A stretch of DNA of 64,000 nt from Pyrocephalus nanus (taxonomy: Eukaryota; Chordata; Aves; Passeriformes; Tyrannidae). Made by a program: the position numbers and the translations under genes. Below the pieces are notes generated by a model that worked only from the letters and a program-made list of their open reading frames with translations, had not been told where the DNA came from and made no database searches. This document shows positions 50,885 to 63,954 of this stretch, in pieces. Location of the stretch: positions 1,565,001-1,629,000 of the forward strand of contig CM076263.1 in assembly GCA_038380795.1 (NCBI GenBank). The letters run 5' to 3'. Each line of letters starts with the position of its first letter. The stretch's first letter is position 1.

Positions 50885-51127
50885 GGGTAGATTAAGATTA
50901 GATTAGATAAGAAAGAAATTCTTCCCTGTGAGGATGGTGAGGCCCTGGCACAGGTTGCCCAGAGAAGCTGTGGCTGCCCCTGGATCCCTGGAAGTGTCCA
51001 AGGCCAGGTTGGATGGGGCTTGGATCAACCTGGTCTAGTGAAGGGTGCCCCTACCCATGGCAGGGGGTTGAAACAAGATGAACTTTAAGGTTCCTTCCAA
51101 CCCAAAACATTCTGTGATTCTATGATA
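50885..51127 (+). mobile_element. CR1 LINE fragment, 3' end
   Basis: It shows aaagaaattcttccctgtg, cagagaagctgtggctgccc, aggttggatggggcttgg and the tail cattctgtgattctatgat. Confidence 0.92.
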
Positions 51128-51449
51128 TTGGCCTTTGCCCACTTCATATGCACCCATGCACGAGATGCTAAAGGCACATGGGATCCTTCCTCCTCCGTGC
51201 ATCTCTGCTGGGACCAGAGACAACCCAGCAGGCCGGGATCTCTCAAGCCTGCCCTTCCCAAAAATAAGTCATCAAATGTCTGCGACTCTGTGCTTGGCAG
51301 CCTCAGCCTTTCTCTCCTTATCACTGCCAGAAATTATTCATTTAACATCCATGGCCTTGCGCCAGCAGGAGCGCGGCACGAGGAGCAGAACTGTCTCCTC
51401 CTCCGCTCCTCCTGCAAACCAAAGCAACAAAAGCAAGGCTCTTCCTCAA

Positions 51450-51478
51450 GCAAAAAAAAAAAAAAAAAAGAAAAAAAA
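51450..51478. repeat. A-rich homopolymer tract
   Basis: A run of 18 A, one G and 8 A lies downstream of a CpG-bearing stretch, with no retroposed body recognised. Confidence 0.9.
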
Positions 51479-52394
51479 TTCCCACCAGCTAAGAAAAGCT
51501 GGAGGTTAATATAAATTCCATGGGTTTGAGGGGGAAACGGAGCTGCATTCAAAGACTCGATGGCTAACCACGCTTCCTTCGTCTGGCAACTGCCCGCTCC
51601 CCCGGCAGAGTTATTGAGGAAGTTAGACGAGTGCTGTATTTGTTCCAGCTGCAGATTTCCCTTAACCCCTGGTACTGGTGTTTTCAGAAAACACAGATCT
51701 TCTTTTCTGATGGTGGCTTTTCATTTTCGTGCATGCCATGTCTGCAGTTATTAGCTCTAAGCGCTGTCATTTGTAGATTAAAAATAAAGAAAAAAAAACC
51801 CCACTGCCATTCTAAGAAGTCCAGGCTGGATGAGCAAAACGGGGGATTAAAAGAAGGCTTTCAGGAATTAGCTTGGAACAGGAAAGAAGAAGATAAAGCC
51901 ATTATAAAAGCTTGGGCTAATACAGGAGTCCTTTTTGTTGTGTTAATGCAGCCGAACAAATTCCTATGAAGATTTATTAGTCAGGTCATAAAATCTGTTC
52001 TCCTTCCTTTTCTGATGATAAAATCAAGATTATTTTCCTCCACTAACATGTTCCTTTCTCTCAATTAAGAGGGAAAAAAAAATGGTGTATTTTTCCAAGA
52101 GCCTGTTTGTGGTGTACAGAAGGCTGCAGGTGAGGCTTGTGTCTTCAGAATGGAGAAGTACAGACGCTGAAATTCAGGTGCCTGTTTGGAGACTAAACCA
52201 TTTGGATGCACAGCCCCAGGTTTGTGGTACCCAGTGCTGAATAACTTGACCAAGCCGGAATACACAGCACTGTCCCCCTCCACCACCCCAGATCTGCTAG
52301 GACACCCGCTGTCCCACGGAACTTCAGTCCAGCAAAGCATTTACTTTATGGGAATCTGCTCCTAAGTCTACTATTTGCCTTGGACCGCAGCCAG

Positions 52395-52500
52395 CCAAGC
52401 ACTTAGGCACATGCTTAAAGTTAAGCACAAGAGTAAACAGATTGAAGTCAGGGGGACTTAAAATTAAGCACATATTTCAAGGATTTGCTGGATAAGGGCC
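52395..52500 (-). repeat. Ancient amniote interspersed repeat remnant
   Basis: The words acttaggcacatgcttaaag, ttaagcac, attgaagtcagggggactta, ttaagcacata and tttgctggataagggcc match an old repeat motif familiar from bird, turtle and crocodilian genomes. I cannot name the family with certainty and the strand is a guess. Confidence 0.5.
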
Positions 52501-53027
52501 TTAACCCTGGTGTGCAGCGTTTAACTGGGATGATTCCCAGCTGATTAGCTCCCCCTTTTCCCTGACCTCCCCTCCGTCGGGCCAGGCAACAAACGGTTTC
52601 TGTTTTGCCACCACGCTGAAGGCCTGGCTTTAAGGAAGCCTTGTCAAGCCTCCAGGCAAAGCATGTCTTTCTTTAATTATACCTGCCTGTGAAATACCTT
52701 CCAGAAATCCCCACCCAAACAAAGCCTCAGGAAAGGAAATAACGGAAATTCTTGATGGTTTCCACGGGGGGAAGCGATCCGAACCAGTGAGACAAGGCGC
52801 ACGTAAGATGAGGCTGATGACTGCTCCTACTGTACACAACTCCCAGCCCGGAGGCACTCCTTACAGCTCCAGCAGAAACTCCCAGCTACCCCAGACCTCA
52901 TCTCCCAGGGCAGGAGCCCCCCTTGGACTTGGACCTGCCCCCTGGATGTGTCTCTCTGCGCGTGTTAAGATCTGAAAAGTCATTCGGTGGACGCCTCTGG
53001 TGGAAGAAGAAGGAAACCTACAGGAGT

Positions 53028-53147
53028 GTTTTTGTTTGATTTGTTTTGTTTTGATTTTTGTTTGGGTTTTGTTTGTTTTATGTTTTTGGTTTGGTTTAGT
53101 TTGGTTTGTTGGTTTGGCAGGTGTTTTTTTTGTTGTTTTTCTATGCC
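53028..53147. repeat. G/T-only low-complexity tract
   Basis: For about 115 bp the plus strand is nearly free of A and C (gttttgttttgatttttg, ggtttggtttagtttggttt). It reads as CAAA/CAAAA repeats on the transcribed strand. Confidence 0.9.
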
Positions 53148-54493
53148 CTTTTATGGGCTTTTAAACTTTATTTCAATTGCACCCACCCATGCTAGGGGCC
53201 TCGGTGGCTGTGGGTACCTGGGCAGGTCTGGCAGAGTGAAAGCCCTCTTGGCACAGAGGCAACCCCTCCAAACAGGCATCACAAGCAAGTCTTGGAAGAC
53301 ATGGACAAAACAGACAATCAGAACATCAGAAACCTGGACAGAAAGATGGAGATGTTCTGTTCATTTCCTCAGATACAGGACTCCTCTCAACAAGGAGCAG
53401 CAACTTGCCTAGACTTGACAGTGGGCTAATGGAACATCAGAGAGTCCCACTCTCATTCCTTACCTGTCCCCATCCAATTCACTTCTAACAATCCTCTGCT
53501 CCACTTACCCTCTGCTCCTGAACAGTCAGTCCTTTGCACCAGGGTGACTGACTCACCTGTATTAAATGTAGCAAATAACCAAGCACCTTTGGCAAAGCAC
53601 CTGTGAAAGATGCCTAGATGACTCCATCCAAACTGCAAACCACTCTAGGTGACCACTAAATGATCCACATTCACTGCAACACATGCAGAAACACCTCTGC
53701 ACTGCCACAACGCCTTCATTTTGACCCTTTTGGGCCTCATCTCAGGGAAGCTACCTTAGACCTCCCCAAAGAGCACAGCCACCAGCTGCTACTCTGCAGC
53801 CTTGCCCTTCCTGAACCAACAACTCTCAGAAGCTGAGGACTGGCAGAATAAATTCAAGTCCTGCCTTGTATGCAAACTGCACCATGAAAAGACATGGCAA
53901 GGAGAAGCCAAACAGGGCAGCTTTCTTCTCCTTCAGACAGGAATGTCAGGATGGTCAAGGAGTCACAGAGCTCCGCCTCTGACACAGCAGGTTCCCAGAC
54001 TCAGGTGCATTTGCAACCCTCAGAGCTACCTGCACTCTGTTTTTTCGGCCTCACTGGCCGTGGGCAGCTTGGGCACTAGTTCTATGGAACAGCAGCAGAG
54101 GAGCTGTGTACTGGAAACCTGTCACACTTCACCTGCCCTCCACCAAGGTCAGCATAGCCCATGTTATAATCATTTATTACTCTACTTGGAAGCACCACCA
54201 TAATCCTGAAGCTAGACATTGTGTGCAGGGATCAGAGAGCACCAGGAGAAAAGCAGCATAACACCAAGGCTGAAAGGAGAACCCCATAGCTGACTTGCTT
54301 TTACCTTCAAACATGGGCACTTGGAAGAAAAAGAGTTTAGGTAAAAACAATCTGTTTGCCTAAGCACTTACAAACTGAACTACAAAGTAACTTTCCTTTC
54401 AGCTAGAAGACCTTGTAGTGTGTGTAGTCCCAAAACTGTGGCAACACAAGAGGGGTGGGGATGAGACCCTGAATTCCTCCCTGGCCATGACAA

Positions 54494-54752
54494 TTACAGA
54501 GTCACAGAATACGTTGAGCTGGAAGGGACCCACAAGGATCATCAAGCACAGCCCTCAGCCCTGCACAGGCCCATCCCCACACCGTGTGCCTGAGAGCACC
54601 ATCCAAACACTCCTGGAGCTCTGCCAGCCTTGATGCTGTGCCCTCTGCCCTGGGGAGCCTGTTCAGTGCCCAGCCACCCTCTGGGGTAAGAACCTCTTTC
54701 TAATATCCAACCTAAACCTCCAATGACACAACCACACCATTCCCTTAGGATT
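54494..54752 (-). mobile_element. CR1 LINE fragment, 3' end
   Basis: It shows acagagtcacagaatacg, gagctggaagggacccacaa, cctggagctctgccagcc and ctgttcagtgcccagccac. It ends about 140 bp before the CpG-rich block. Confidence 0.9.
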
Positions 54753-54889
54753 TCAGGCAGGACATGGGACATCTCTCCCCCATCTCCATTTCCAGGGGTT
54801 CTGCTCTGTGTGACAGTTTTCCAAAACCACGTGTGGGTCTCGCTTCAACTCCTGGAGCACTTGCTGAAGAAGAGGAGTTTCCACCCACC

Positions 54890-55370
54890 CACACCGGTGA
54901 TGCAGACGAGGGGAAAGAGGAGCTGCCGCCGCGCTCTTCGGATCATGTCGGGTCGCACGTACGTTTGAAGTTGGCCACCCAGTTCTCAGCAGCCAGGAGC
55001 AATCTTGTAACGGCTACTTCCTCCACTGCTCTCAGGGCTGATCTTCAGGAAAGCTCTGTAGTGCGAGGAAATCCTGGCCATCGCCACCAGAGCGTTATCG
55101 ACACAGCAAGGAGATAATAACGGCAGGAACCGCCTCGCGGCGAAATCACCACCGTGATTCATGCGACTGCCTGGTGCCAAAGTCCAGCGAGCTGGGACAC
55201 GGCGGCAGGAGGTCACACATGCTATTAGCCGGTTTACCGTGTTAGGAGAAGAGAAAGGTGGGTTCCTACAACTTGATGAGCATCATACACTCTCTCTCCG
55301 GGGAATGCATCAGATCTCCAGCGCGTGATACGGATTATCGCGTTGAGCTCGGCTTCTCCTTTGGGAGGGC
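54890..55370. promoter_or_regulatory. CpG-rich intronic block (possible regulatory element)
   Basis: About 34 CpGs occur in some 480 bp of moderate G+C, including ctgccgccgcgctcttcgg, aaccgcctcgcggcg and ctccagcgcgtgatacgg. Neighbouring intron DNA has very few CpGs. No exon was recognised. A regulatory role is inferred from CpG retention only. Confidence 0.4.
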
Positions 55371-56539
55371 AGGTGGCAGCTAGCTTGGTAGATACCACCT
55401 GGAAAGAGTATCACCACTGGGAGTGCTCTGGATTCATCAGAAACACCACAGAATCCACAGCAGCCCTCTGATCCATGCATAGCCTCCTCCCCAGAGAGAT
55501 GCAGGTGGCCCTAAATGACAGACGGGAGTGGTGGGCACATTGCTGTGGCCCCACAGCACTTCTCAAAGACCTTTTACTCCAGGGGTTGCTGGCTGAGACC
55601 TTCCTGGTCTGTGATGTGCATCTGAGGAGCAGCAGGCACGTCATTAATGGTGCTGGCTTGAGAAACTGGGTGCTGCCAGGCGGTGGTGAATCCCTGGAAT
55701 GAGCACAGCGTGTCAGGCAGCCGTGCCTCCTTCCCCTCGCTCGCTGGAGACCTTACACCTGCAGCACGCAGGCTGTGCACCAGCCCTAGGGGAGCAGCAG
55801 AAATTCCCCATCTTGGACGAGCAGAGACATGGAGGAGCTGAAGGGCTGGTGGCACGCAAAGGTTCAGCTCCCTCGGTGGGGATCTGGCCACTTGTGGAGC
55901 AAGATGCTGACGTGGCATCGTGAAGGAGCCACCTAGACATGGTGAGGGGACGGATTTCCCCCCACCATGAGAAACACCCATCGGTACCTTCTCCAAGTGT
56001 TAACAGGGCACCAGAAATAGAGCCCCTCAGAGACTTCATTTTGTTCTCTCTTTCTTCCTTTTTTAATTTTTTTTTTTTCTTTTTGCAGGATTCCTAAGTT
56101 CACGGACTCTCTCTTTAATGTCACATGTGTGGTTCAGGTCCCTCAGGCCCCAGCAGAAGCAGCCTGGGATATTTGCACAGACCCCTCACAATGGAAGGAA
56201 GAGGGTGTAGGAGGGAGGATCAGGCTGCTGACCCCTTTATTGTTCTTGGGCCAGAAGAAAGCTTCCTCCTGGCTTAAGAACCGCGGCGCTGAAAAAGTTT
56301 TCCAGCCAAAACGAGTCAGATGGAGTCACTGGGTGGTGGTTTTTTATTATTTTTTTTTTTCTTTCTCCTTCCCCTGCCTCCCCCTTCGGTCAAGCGATGG
56401 GGAGTCACAGGGTTGTGCTCCATTCACAAAATACCTGCTGCACATCACGTAGTCCTTCCCCCCGACAGTGGGGAAAGGCGCTGTAACCCAAGCAAACGAA
56501 AATAAACCATTTTTTTTTTTTCCTTTCTCCGCAGATTTG

Positions 56540-56569
56540 AAAAAAAAATAAAAAAAAAAAAAAAAAAAG
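56540..56569. repeat. A homopolymer in a T/A-tract cluster
   Basis: A-rich runs flank short CpG-containing sequence. T runs lie at about 56,065, 56,345, 56,511 and 56,919. No element body is visible. Confidence 0.85.
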
Positions 56570-57382
56570 AAGGGAAGAAAGGACCCTGCTCTCCCAGACT
56601 GACGCCTCCAGCGCGCGCCTGCCGGGGAAGGGGTAGGCGGAGGAAAGGGGGGAAACAAGACGACGATATGAAAGAAAACAAAAACCAGCAAATTCTGCTC
56701 CGAAAGGATTAAATGGAGTTTTCCCAAAAAAACTCCCTGCCATTATATAATGAGGCTTAACTCGGAGTCACTGGGGTCACACGATGCAGCAGACTGGAAA
56801 AACCAAAGCGCAGTGTAGCCTTTTAATTGCTAAGCCGACCATAAAAAAAAAATAAACCAGAAAACCGATATTGTGATCGCACGACAAGGTGGACGCTCAT
56901 ATATTAATGGTCAGGGTATTTTTTTTTTTTTTTTTTACTGCTTTGTCTCTTTCTGGCTGAAAAAACCATTTCAGAGTGTGTTTGACTCCTCATCTTTCTG
57001 CTTGTAGGGGTGGTGACCTGCTTTGCAGGGACACTGCTGGTGCCAGGCAGCGATGCCACGGGGAATACAGGGACTGCATCAGCTCCTGAAGCCTTAAGAC
57101 ACACAGGGCTGGCTTTGCACTCACAGCACAACCAACCACAAGTGGAAACTCTACTGCAACAAACCCAGGTGTCAGAACCCATCGCTTTGTTCCCAAATCA
57201 ACATTTGCACGCAAGGAAATGATTTTTCAGCACACTGGTTGCACCTACAAGCCCAGCCTTGATCCACAGTCACCTGCCTAGTCCCCAGGTTACCCACAGC
57301 CGTGAGGTTGAGTTGCTTGTACAGCCACAGGCTATCCTGAAGCTCCTTCATGTCTCCCAGTGCTGTCCAAACCAAAGATTGA

Positions 57383-57660
57383 ATCATACAATCACAGAAT
57401 CATTTAGGTTGGAAAAGCCCTCTAAGATCATCGAGCCCACCTATTCCCCAGCACTGCCAAGCCCATCTCTAACCCATGTCTCCAAGTGCCACATCCACAC
57501 GGCTTAAATCTCTCCAGGGATGGGGACTCCACCATCCCAATATTTGACAACCCTTTCCGTGAAGAAATTGTTCCCTAATATCCAACCTAAACTTCCCTTG
57601 GTGGAACTTGAGGCCATTTCCTCTTGTCCTGTTGCCTGTTAGCTGGGAGAACAGACCAAC
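57383..57660 (-). mobile_element. CR1 LINE fragment, 3' end
   Basis: It shows atacaatcacagaatcattt, aggttggaaaagccctctaa, tgccacatccacacggctta, atccaacctaaacttccc and catttcctcttgtcctgtt. Confidence 0.92.
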
Positions 57661-58825
57661 CCATCGTGGCTAAATGCTCCTGTCAGGCAGGTGTAACATC
57701 CCAGCTACAGGGCTCAACAAGCTCCATGGAAAACAGGGATGGGAATAACACTTCAACAGGAAGAAAACTTTAAAAAAGCCCACCCTAGCCATCTGCTTTT
57801 CGAAACCAAAGCTTTCACTGACCACAGGCCCAGTGGCTGGAGCAGACCAGCCAGGGCCATCACTCCACGGTGTGCTCAGGGAGCCCAGCAGCAGCAGTGG
57901 GACGGTTTCCATCTGGCTGGAAACCTGGGCATCATCCTGAGCTTATGTTTCCTTCTGAGTTACAACAAAGGCAAATCTGTGCTTCACATTTCAGTGTTAC
58001 AAACTGGCTTTGGTCTGGATTACTGTTGTGGAACAGTAATGAAAAATTTCTGCTGCTCCTTCAAGACCAAGCCCATGCAACGACCGACCCCAAATCTTCT
58101 CATTCTTATCCAGAAATCATGCAGGAACCTAAACGTAAGGAATATATATTTTTCTATTGTATTTGTGCACAGCCCTTAGAGGAAGCCTGGCCAAGTGAAG
58201 GTGTACACAGCCCACCAACTTGAAGGAATAATGTTGCTCACAGATGTGTGATGCAGCAAATGTCAGCAGTGCCCTCCCCAGAACTAACAAGCAAAAGCAA
58301 TCCATATCTCCTGTGATACCTGCTTATTTTGCCCAGCCAAAGGGTCCTATTTTTCCCAGCCAAAGGGAAACAAACAGCTCCTACAAGCACACATATTTTC
58401 TTTCCGTTTGGATGCCCCAGAAGAATATACAATGAGAAACGAAATAATGAAGCGGGTCACAAAAGCAGGAAGAAATGAAGCTTTATCATTCTCCAGTGGT
58501 TTCTCTGCTCATACATTACAGGAATTATAAAAGAAAAAGAATTAAAAAGAAAGCAAGCCAACAATGAGGAGTTTCTCCACAGCAGTACAAGCAGGTGAAG
58601 GGCAAAGAGGAATAACCCTGGGAGACATGGGCACTGGAGCAGCACCATTTGATCAAAGGTGTGCAGACCACACTCCACTCACTGTTCCTATTAGCCCCAA
58701 CGAAATCCTTCAAACCCACCATCCAGCAAAGGCATCTTGGGGAGATGCCATAGAGTTTTCTTTCACTGACCATGCCAGCACATGTACACTGGAGCCATGC
58801 CTGGAGTCAGCAGAGAAGTTCATGG

Positions 58826-58974
58826 AGTATCCCTGGAAGTGTTCAAGGTCGGGCTGGATGGGGCTCTGAGCAATCTGGTCTAGTGGAGGGTGTCCCTGCC
58901 CACGGCAGAGGATTTGGAACAAGATTATCTTTAAGGTCCCTTCCAGCCCAAAACATTTTGTGATTCTGTGATAC
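58826..58974 (+). mobile_element. CR1 LINE fragment, 3' end
   Basis: It shows atccctggaagtgttcaagg, ctagtggagggtgtccctgc, ggtcccttccagcccaaaac and the tail ttttgtgattctgtgat. Confidence 0.9.
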
Positions 58975-61174
58975 GCAAAAAACCCAACCCCCAAAAGTAT
59001 TTTTAAAAGCATAAAATGAGGGCTATCATGAATGTAAGACTAAGAAAGGACCTCTGAGTTACAGAGTTTGGTCTGCTACCACAGCAAGGACATCATTTAA
59101 TCCCTTCATAAACAGTCTCTATTTTCCCCATGGAAGAGACATCCAGGCGTCATGTGCAGCAATAAATTTCCCACTTAAATGACAATCTTTGACCAAACCA
59201 CCTTGGATTGCAATAAACACTTATCCAGCCACTAAATACCTATATTTACACCCATAGCTATATATACATCTCCCCAGGCTGGATGGGATTCACTTACCTG
59301 CTGCCTCCGGGCAGGAAATTCACATTTTAAGAACTTCTGGTCTCATTTATTGTATTGGTTTCTATTCCCACAACATCAGAGGAAAAGCAGCAGAAAAGGG
59401 TGGGGGAGCATCTTCTGGTTAAGAAGAAATTTATAAATGTGACAGGAAACATTAACCTCCTATTTTGTCGGACAAGGGATGAGGACAACCCCCATTAGCA
59501 GGATTTTTAGAGAGCGATGTGTTTCTAGGCTCTGCAGGTCCTTCCACCAACGGGGATGTGTGCACGTCTCTCTTCTCTGGTCCTGTGGTATGCCTGCTTT
59601 TTTTAGAGAGAAAATTCCTTCCTTTCCTTTATTTTATTAAAAATTCAGGTCTTTCATGGAGAGCGGGGAAGGGGATTAGGATGTGGAAATAGCCAAGCCA
59701 GCAGAAATAGCTGCTTGACCAAAGAGACATTGAGTTTTTATTTGAGATCCTTAGAAATCTGGATTTTTTTTTCCCTCTGCTACTTTTAATAACCTTTTTC
59801 TTTAACTTAATCATTACTCCATATTGCTTCCACATTTCAGGAAAATATTCAGCAAATTCAAGGGAGTGCAGCAAAAAACCTCTCAGATTTCTAATGAATC
59901 CTCTGGGAAAACAAAGGAGAAAAAGATGTAACATTATTGAGAACTTAAAATTCAGGCAGGATTTGGTGGGGTGTGTGTTTTGCAGTCTATAAAAAGGACT
60001 GGGAAAAACCAAAACAAAACCTTTCAGGCTTGCTTTCGATATTATATAGCTGCACAAAAGCTATAAACCTTTCTGAAAGGGAAGTCATCAGTAGGGCTGG
60101 GAAAAATCCATGTTGCTCTCTGTTGTGTGTAAGACACAACATAATGTGGTGCCATTTTTGAGCCTTAAATGCCTATCAAGTTTCTATTTATACCTCTGTA
60201 CAACTTCCCTTGCCCAAACCAGCTAATTCCCCAGAAAACTTCAGTTCACAGATCCAAAACTGCTTGTGAGCTTCCTAAAAGTAAAACAGTGGATCTTTCT
60301 TCATCCTCCTCCCAAGAACAGACTTATCCACCCAGCTCTACCATCTCCCTATCTCCCTGTGGTCCCTGGTCATGAACCCAAAACCTACCAGCCCCTATTG
60401 GTAAGCCCAGCCTAATCCTGCCATCTCTTCGTGTCTACCCTTCCCTCAGCCTGGCCCAAGGAAAAGCTGCAAAGCAGCCAAAATCCCACTGTTAATCTTA
60501 GTTTGTAGCAGAAACCAGTGCCTGGCAAACTGGGATCTAAGGAACAGAGATGGCCCAGCAATGGACACCTCCCTCCTCCTGAGGCTGTTGTGTCCTTCAG
60601 AGGGGGTTGGGTACAATCCAGAGGAGATGGGGGACAGGGACAGATGGAATGGGAATGTGGGTGTTCAGGGGAACATCCTACACTTGATGGGACAGCAGCA
60701 CTTCCAGAGGAAGGGAGGGCCCCTCAGCACACCTTGGTGCGAGAAGCCTGGCTTCAGACTGAGCCCTGCCGGAGCATCCCACAGGAAATAACACAGAGCT
60801 GAGGATTACACTTGAAAAGGAGGGATTTCCAAGAGAAACTGGGGAGGTGTCACGATGCCAGCAAGGGCAATGTGGGCTGTGGGGTATATCTGATGCCCTG
60901 GTATCAGCTCCCCTCAGGGCTGTGATACTCAGGGAGGTTCAACACACCTTCAGTTTTAGCCCTGCTTTGCTCAGGGATGCCATGAGGCTCACAAAGATGC
61001 ACAGTACTGTCCAAATTCAGCCCCAGGCACAGAGAAACACCTTCCCCCTCTGCTAGCCCCAGGTTCCCCCATGCTGGACATGCACCTCGGGCCCCAGGTG
61101 GGCACAGGGGGATGGAGAGCAGCATGACCTGGCACCGGAGGGCGAGAGGCACAGCCTCTGCAGAGCGAGGTTTC

Positions 61175-61218
61175 TGCCTGGAAAAAGCCTTTGGAGAAAG
61201 CCTTTGGAAAAAGCCTGG
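61175..61218. repeat. Short tandem repeat (aaaagcctttgg unit, 3 copies)
   Basis: Three imperfect copies of a 13-15 bp unit around aaagcctttgga are visible. Confidence 0.7.
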
Positions 61219-61679
61219 TTTCCTCTGTACAGAGCCGTGTTTTGGGGCCATGCAGCGAGGCTGCAGTGCCCTCTAGTGCTGCAGGGCTCCCCAGGACTTG
61301 CCACCAGCCCCGTCCCTTCGGCCACCAAACACCCAGCCAACCATCAGAGTTGCAGCATAAGCCACCCTTGCCCCTTCCACCATCCCCCCTTGCTTATTCC
61401 AAACCCATGTCCCTCACCAGCTGATCCAGCCAGGGTGTGACAGCATCCCAATCCTGCAGGCATGGCAGCCTGGCCCTAAACCCTGCCTAGCTGACCAGTG
61501 CCAGCTCCAGGAACCTATAAAACAGGCATCTCCCTGCCCACTAGGCTGGGAAGACACCCCCAGGAATTATGAGTCAGTACTGCTAAGTCTGCCTGACTTA
61601 AATGACAGCCAGAAAAATAACACCAGTCCAGAGAAGGGAGAACCCATTTCATTTCTTAAAATCATGAACCAGCTCTGAA

Positions 61680-61732
61680 CCATAATAGTCATAGTAATAG
61701 TTGTAATAATAATTATAGTAATAATGATGATG
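61680..61732. repeat. (TAA/TAG)n degenerate trinucleotide tract
   Basis: Imperfect taatag, taataat and gatgat triplets run for about 50 bp. Confidence 0.75.
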
Positions 61733-61805
61733 GAAACATCGAAGCTCTTGGCCATTTCTCTCATGTTTCCTTTGTGCACTGAATAAAGCTATAGTATGGT
61801 ATCAG

Positions 61806-62047
61806 GAAACTGGATATTAGGAAAAATTCCTTCATGGGAAGGGCTCTCAAACCCTGGCAGAGGCTGCCCAGGGCAGTGGTGGAGTCCCCATCCCTGGAGG
61901 GATTTAAAAGCTGTGTGGATGTGGCACTTGGGGACATGGTTTAATGGCCTTGGCAGTGCTGGGAAATGGCTGGACTTGATGGTCTTAAGGGTCTTTTAAA
62001 ACCTAAATGTTTCAGTGAATCTGAAACCTAAATGTTTCAGTGAATCC
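61806..62047 (+). mobile_element. CR1 LINE fragment with duplicated tail
   Basis: It shows actggatattaggaaaaatt, gaggctgcccagggcagtgg, gatgtggcacttggggaca and ggctggacttgatggtctt. The last 24-25 bp (acctaaatgtttcagtgaat) occur twice. Confidence 0.9.
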
Positions 62048-63954
62048 AGACCTCTCCTCCCCAGTGCTTCGGGGATGCCAATGGCCTCAGCTGCCATGCT
62101 TGGGTAATGGTGGCCTTAACTCTGACATGGGAGTGAGGGCTGAAGGGGTTAGAGGTGACCATGGCAGTTTTCCCTCTCCAAACCGAAAGCCAAGGTGATG
62201 GTCGCTGTCAGCTGGGTTCAAAACAACAACAACAAAAAAAAAAAACCAGGCCACAGAAAGACCATGGCTTACTGGAAGTCATGGCAAACCAAAAGCTTTT
62301 TATTTAGCAGTAGAACTCTGACTCCCAATATGTTGTGAACTATACTCAAGTAAACCCTGGCTCTTTGACAGGGACTTTCCACAGTGGTTTTAGCCATTAC
62401 ATTATTGGAAAGACCCTTGGGATACGGGCTTTTCAGACAAGAAACCTTCTCTGAAAGCAATGCCATGCCTACATGTTCTGGACAGAGTCCAGCAAGAACT
62501 GGGGGTGGGGAGAAGAAATCCCCATTTTGGGGCTCCTAGGGAGGAACCCCAGCTTCTTCATATAGGGCTTTGATGTACATAAAGGACATCAGGGTTAGAC
62601 CTGATGAGTGGCAGCAGAGACACAGGGCACAAGGGGCACACACCAGGTCATTCCCAGTGGGAGGGGATGCCAGAGGGATGAGCCCAACCCAGTGCAGGAC
62701 AGCCTATCAGGAGAGGAAGGATCTGAGCTGCCCAACATGCTGGGTAAAATGAGAGCTGCCCGACCTTGTAGTGCAGAAAGAGCAGGCAAGAGACAACGCA
62801 GAGAGGATGACTCCATATGGTGACAGTAAATAACACCACCCCTCCAAAGAGCTGTCCCCGAGCTCCAGAGAGACCTGTTGCCCTGCCATCACCACCCTGG
62901 GAGGTACAGGGATCTGCAGGCTCCAGGAGCGAGCCCTCACACCAGTGCTGGACACTGATCCAACCTCCTCACACGCAGAGTGATGGCAAAGGGGATCCAA
63001 CCCTCCTCTCCCCAGATAACTGCATTGGCTTCATCTCTCTCAGGGAGAGATATCCATATCTGACCAAGTCTCACATGTATGAACTGGCCCATCTAGGCAT
63101 CCTGCAGAGCTGACAGGGAAAGGACATGGGGACCCTCAGAAGGGAATCATCTAGGCTTTCCTAGACCTCTACGCTGAGGTGCCACAAATCACGTCCCAAT
63201 GAACCCCAAGGAAACCCAAACGACCACCCCATGCAGAGGTCCCACCTGGCTCACAGGATCTTGGCCCTCCCAGAATTTTAGGGTCTGACTTGAAAGTACT
63301 TGTCAGTGAAAAGGGGTCCCAAGGAAAGTGGGCAGTGATGCCTGCAGGTGCCTAAATTCAGGTGGGATTGCAGCACAGTCGGGAATCGCGGTGTTTCCAG
63401 GCCTGTTTGGACAAAGTCAGGAATACAGTGGTGCTAAGAGGAACACGAACAACTTACAGAGTCTGCCTTTCTCCAAAGGAGCTGCTCCCTTGGTTCTCAT
63501 CCAACAAGGAAGCTGGATGACGACTGCAGCCAGAAGAGAAACAAGCAGTTTATTGTAACTGCAAGCATATGACAAAAAGGGTCAAAAATCAGTAAGGAAA
63601 TGGAAGGAGATGAGCTGCAAGGCAGTAAGATGCCAAACCAAATGATATCAGTGCTGCCTTCCAAGTTTATCCCATTACAACAGCAAAGCCCAACATGCCT
63701 TTCAAAAGCGCCACACAGTTTCTACCTCCTAAAGCACAAGGCAAGAGGAGCAGCTGGGCAGTGAAGGCACATCCCCAGAGTTCTGAGGAGGGCAAGCCCA
63801 TCCTGAAGGCAGCAGTCCAGCAAACTGAAAGCCAAACACTGCGAGATGCCAGTCCAGAAACCACTTGGGATGTGTCCCAAAACTCTCTGCTCATGTCTAG
63901 CAGCATTCAGAGCTGTGACGTGCAGCCTCCTGTACCCCTCATGAGTTTTACAGG

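Noticed and set aside
54764..55117. 117-codon plus-strand frame in the CpG-rich block
   Set aside because: CpG-rich DNA has few stops; no domain or splice context.
55574..55996. 140-codon minus-strand frame
   Set aside because: No match to CTIF or any family I know, and no plausible exon boundaries.
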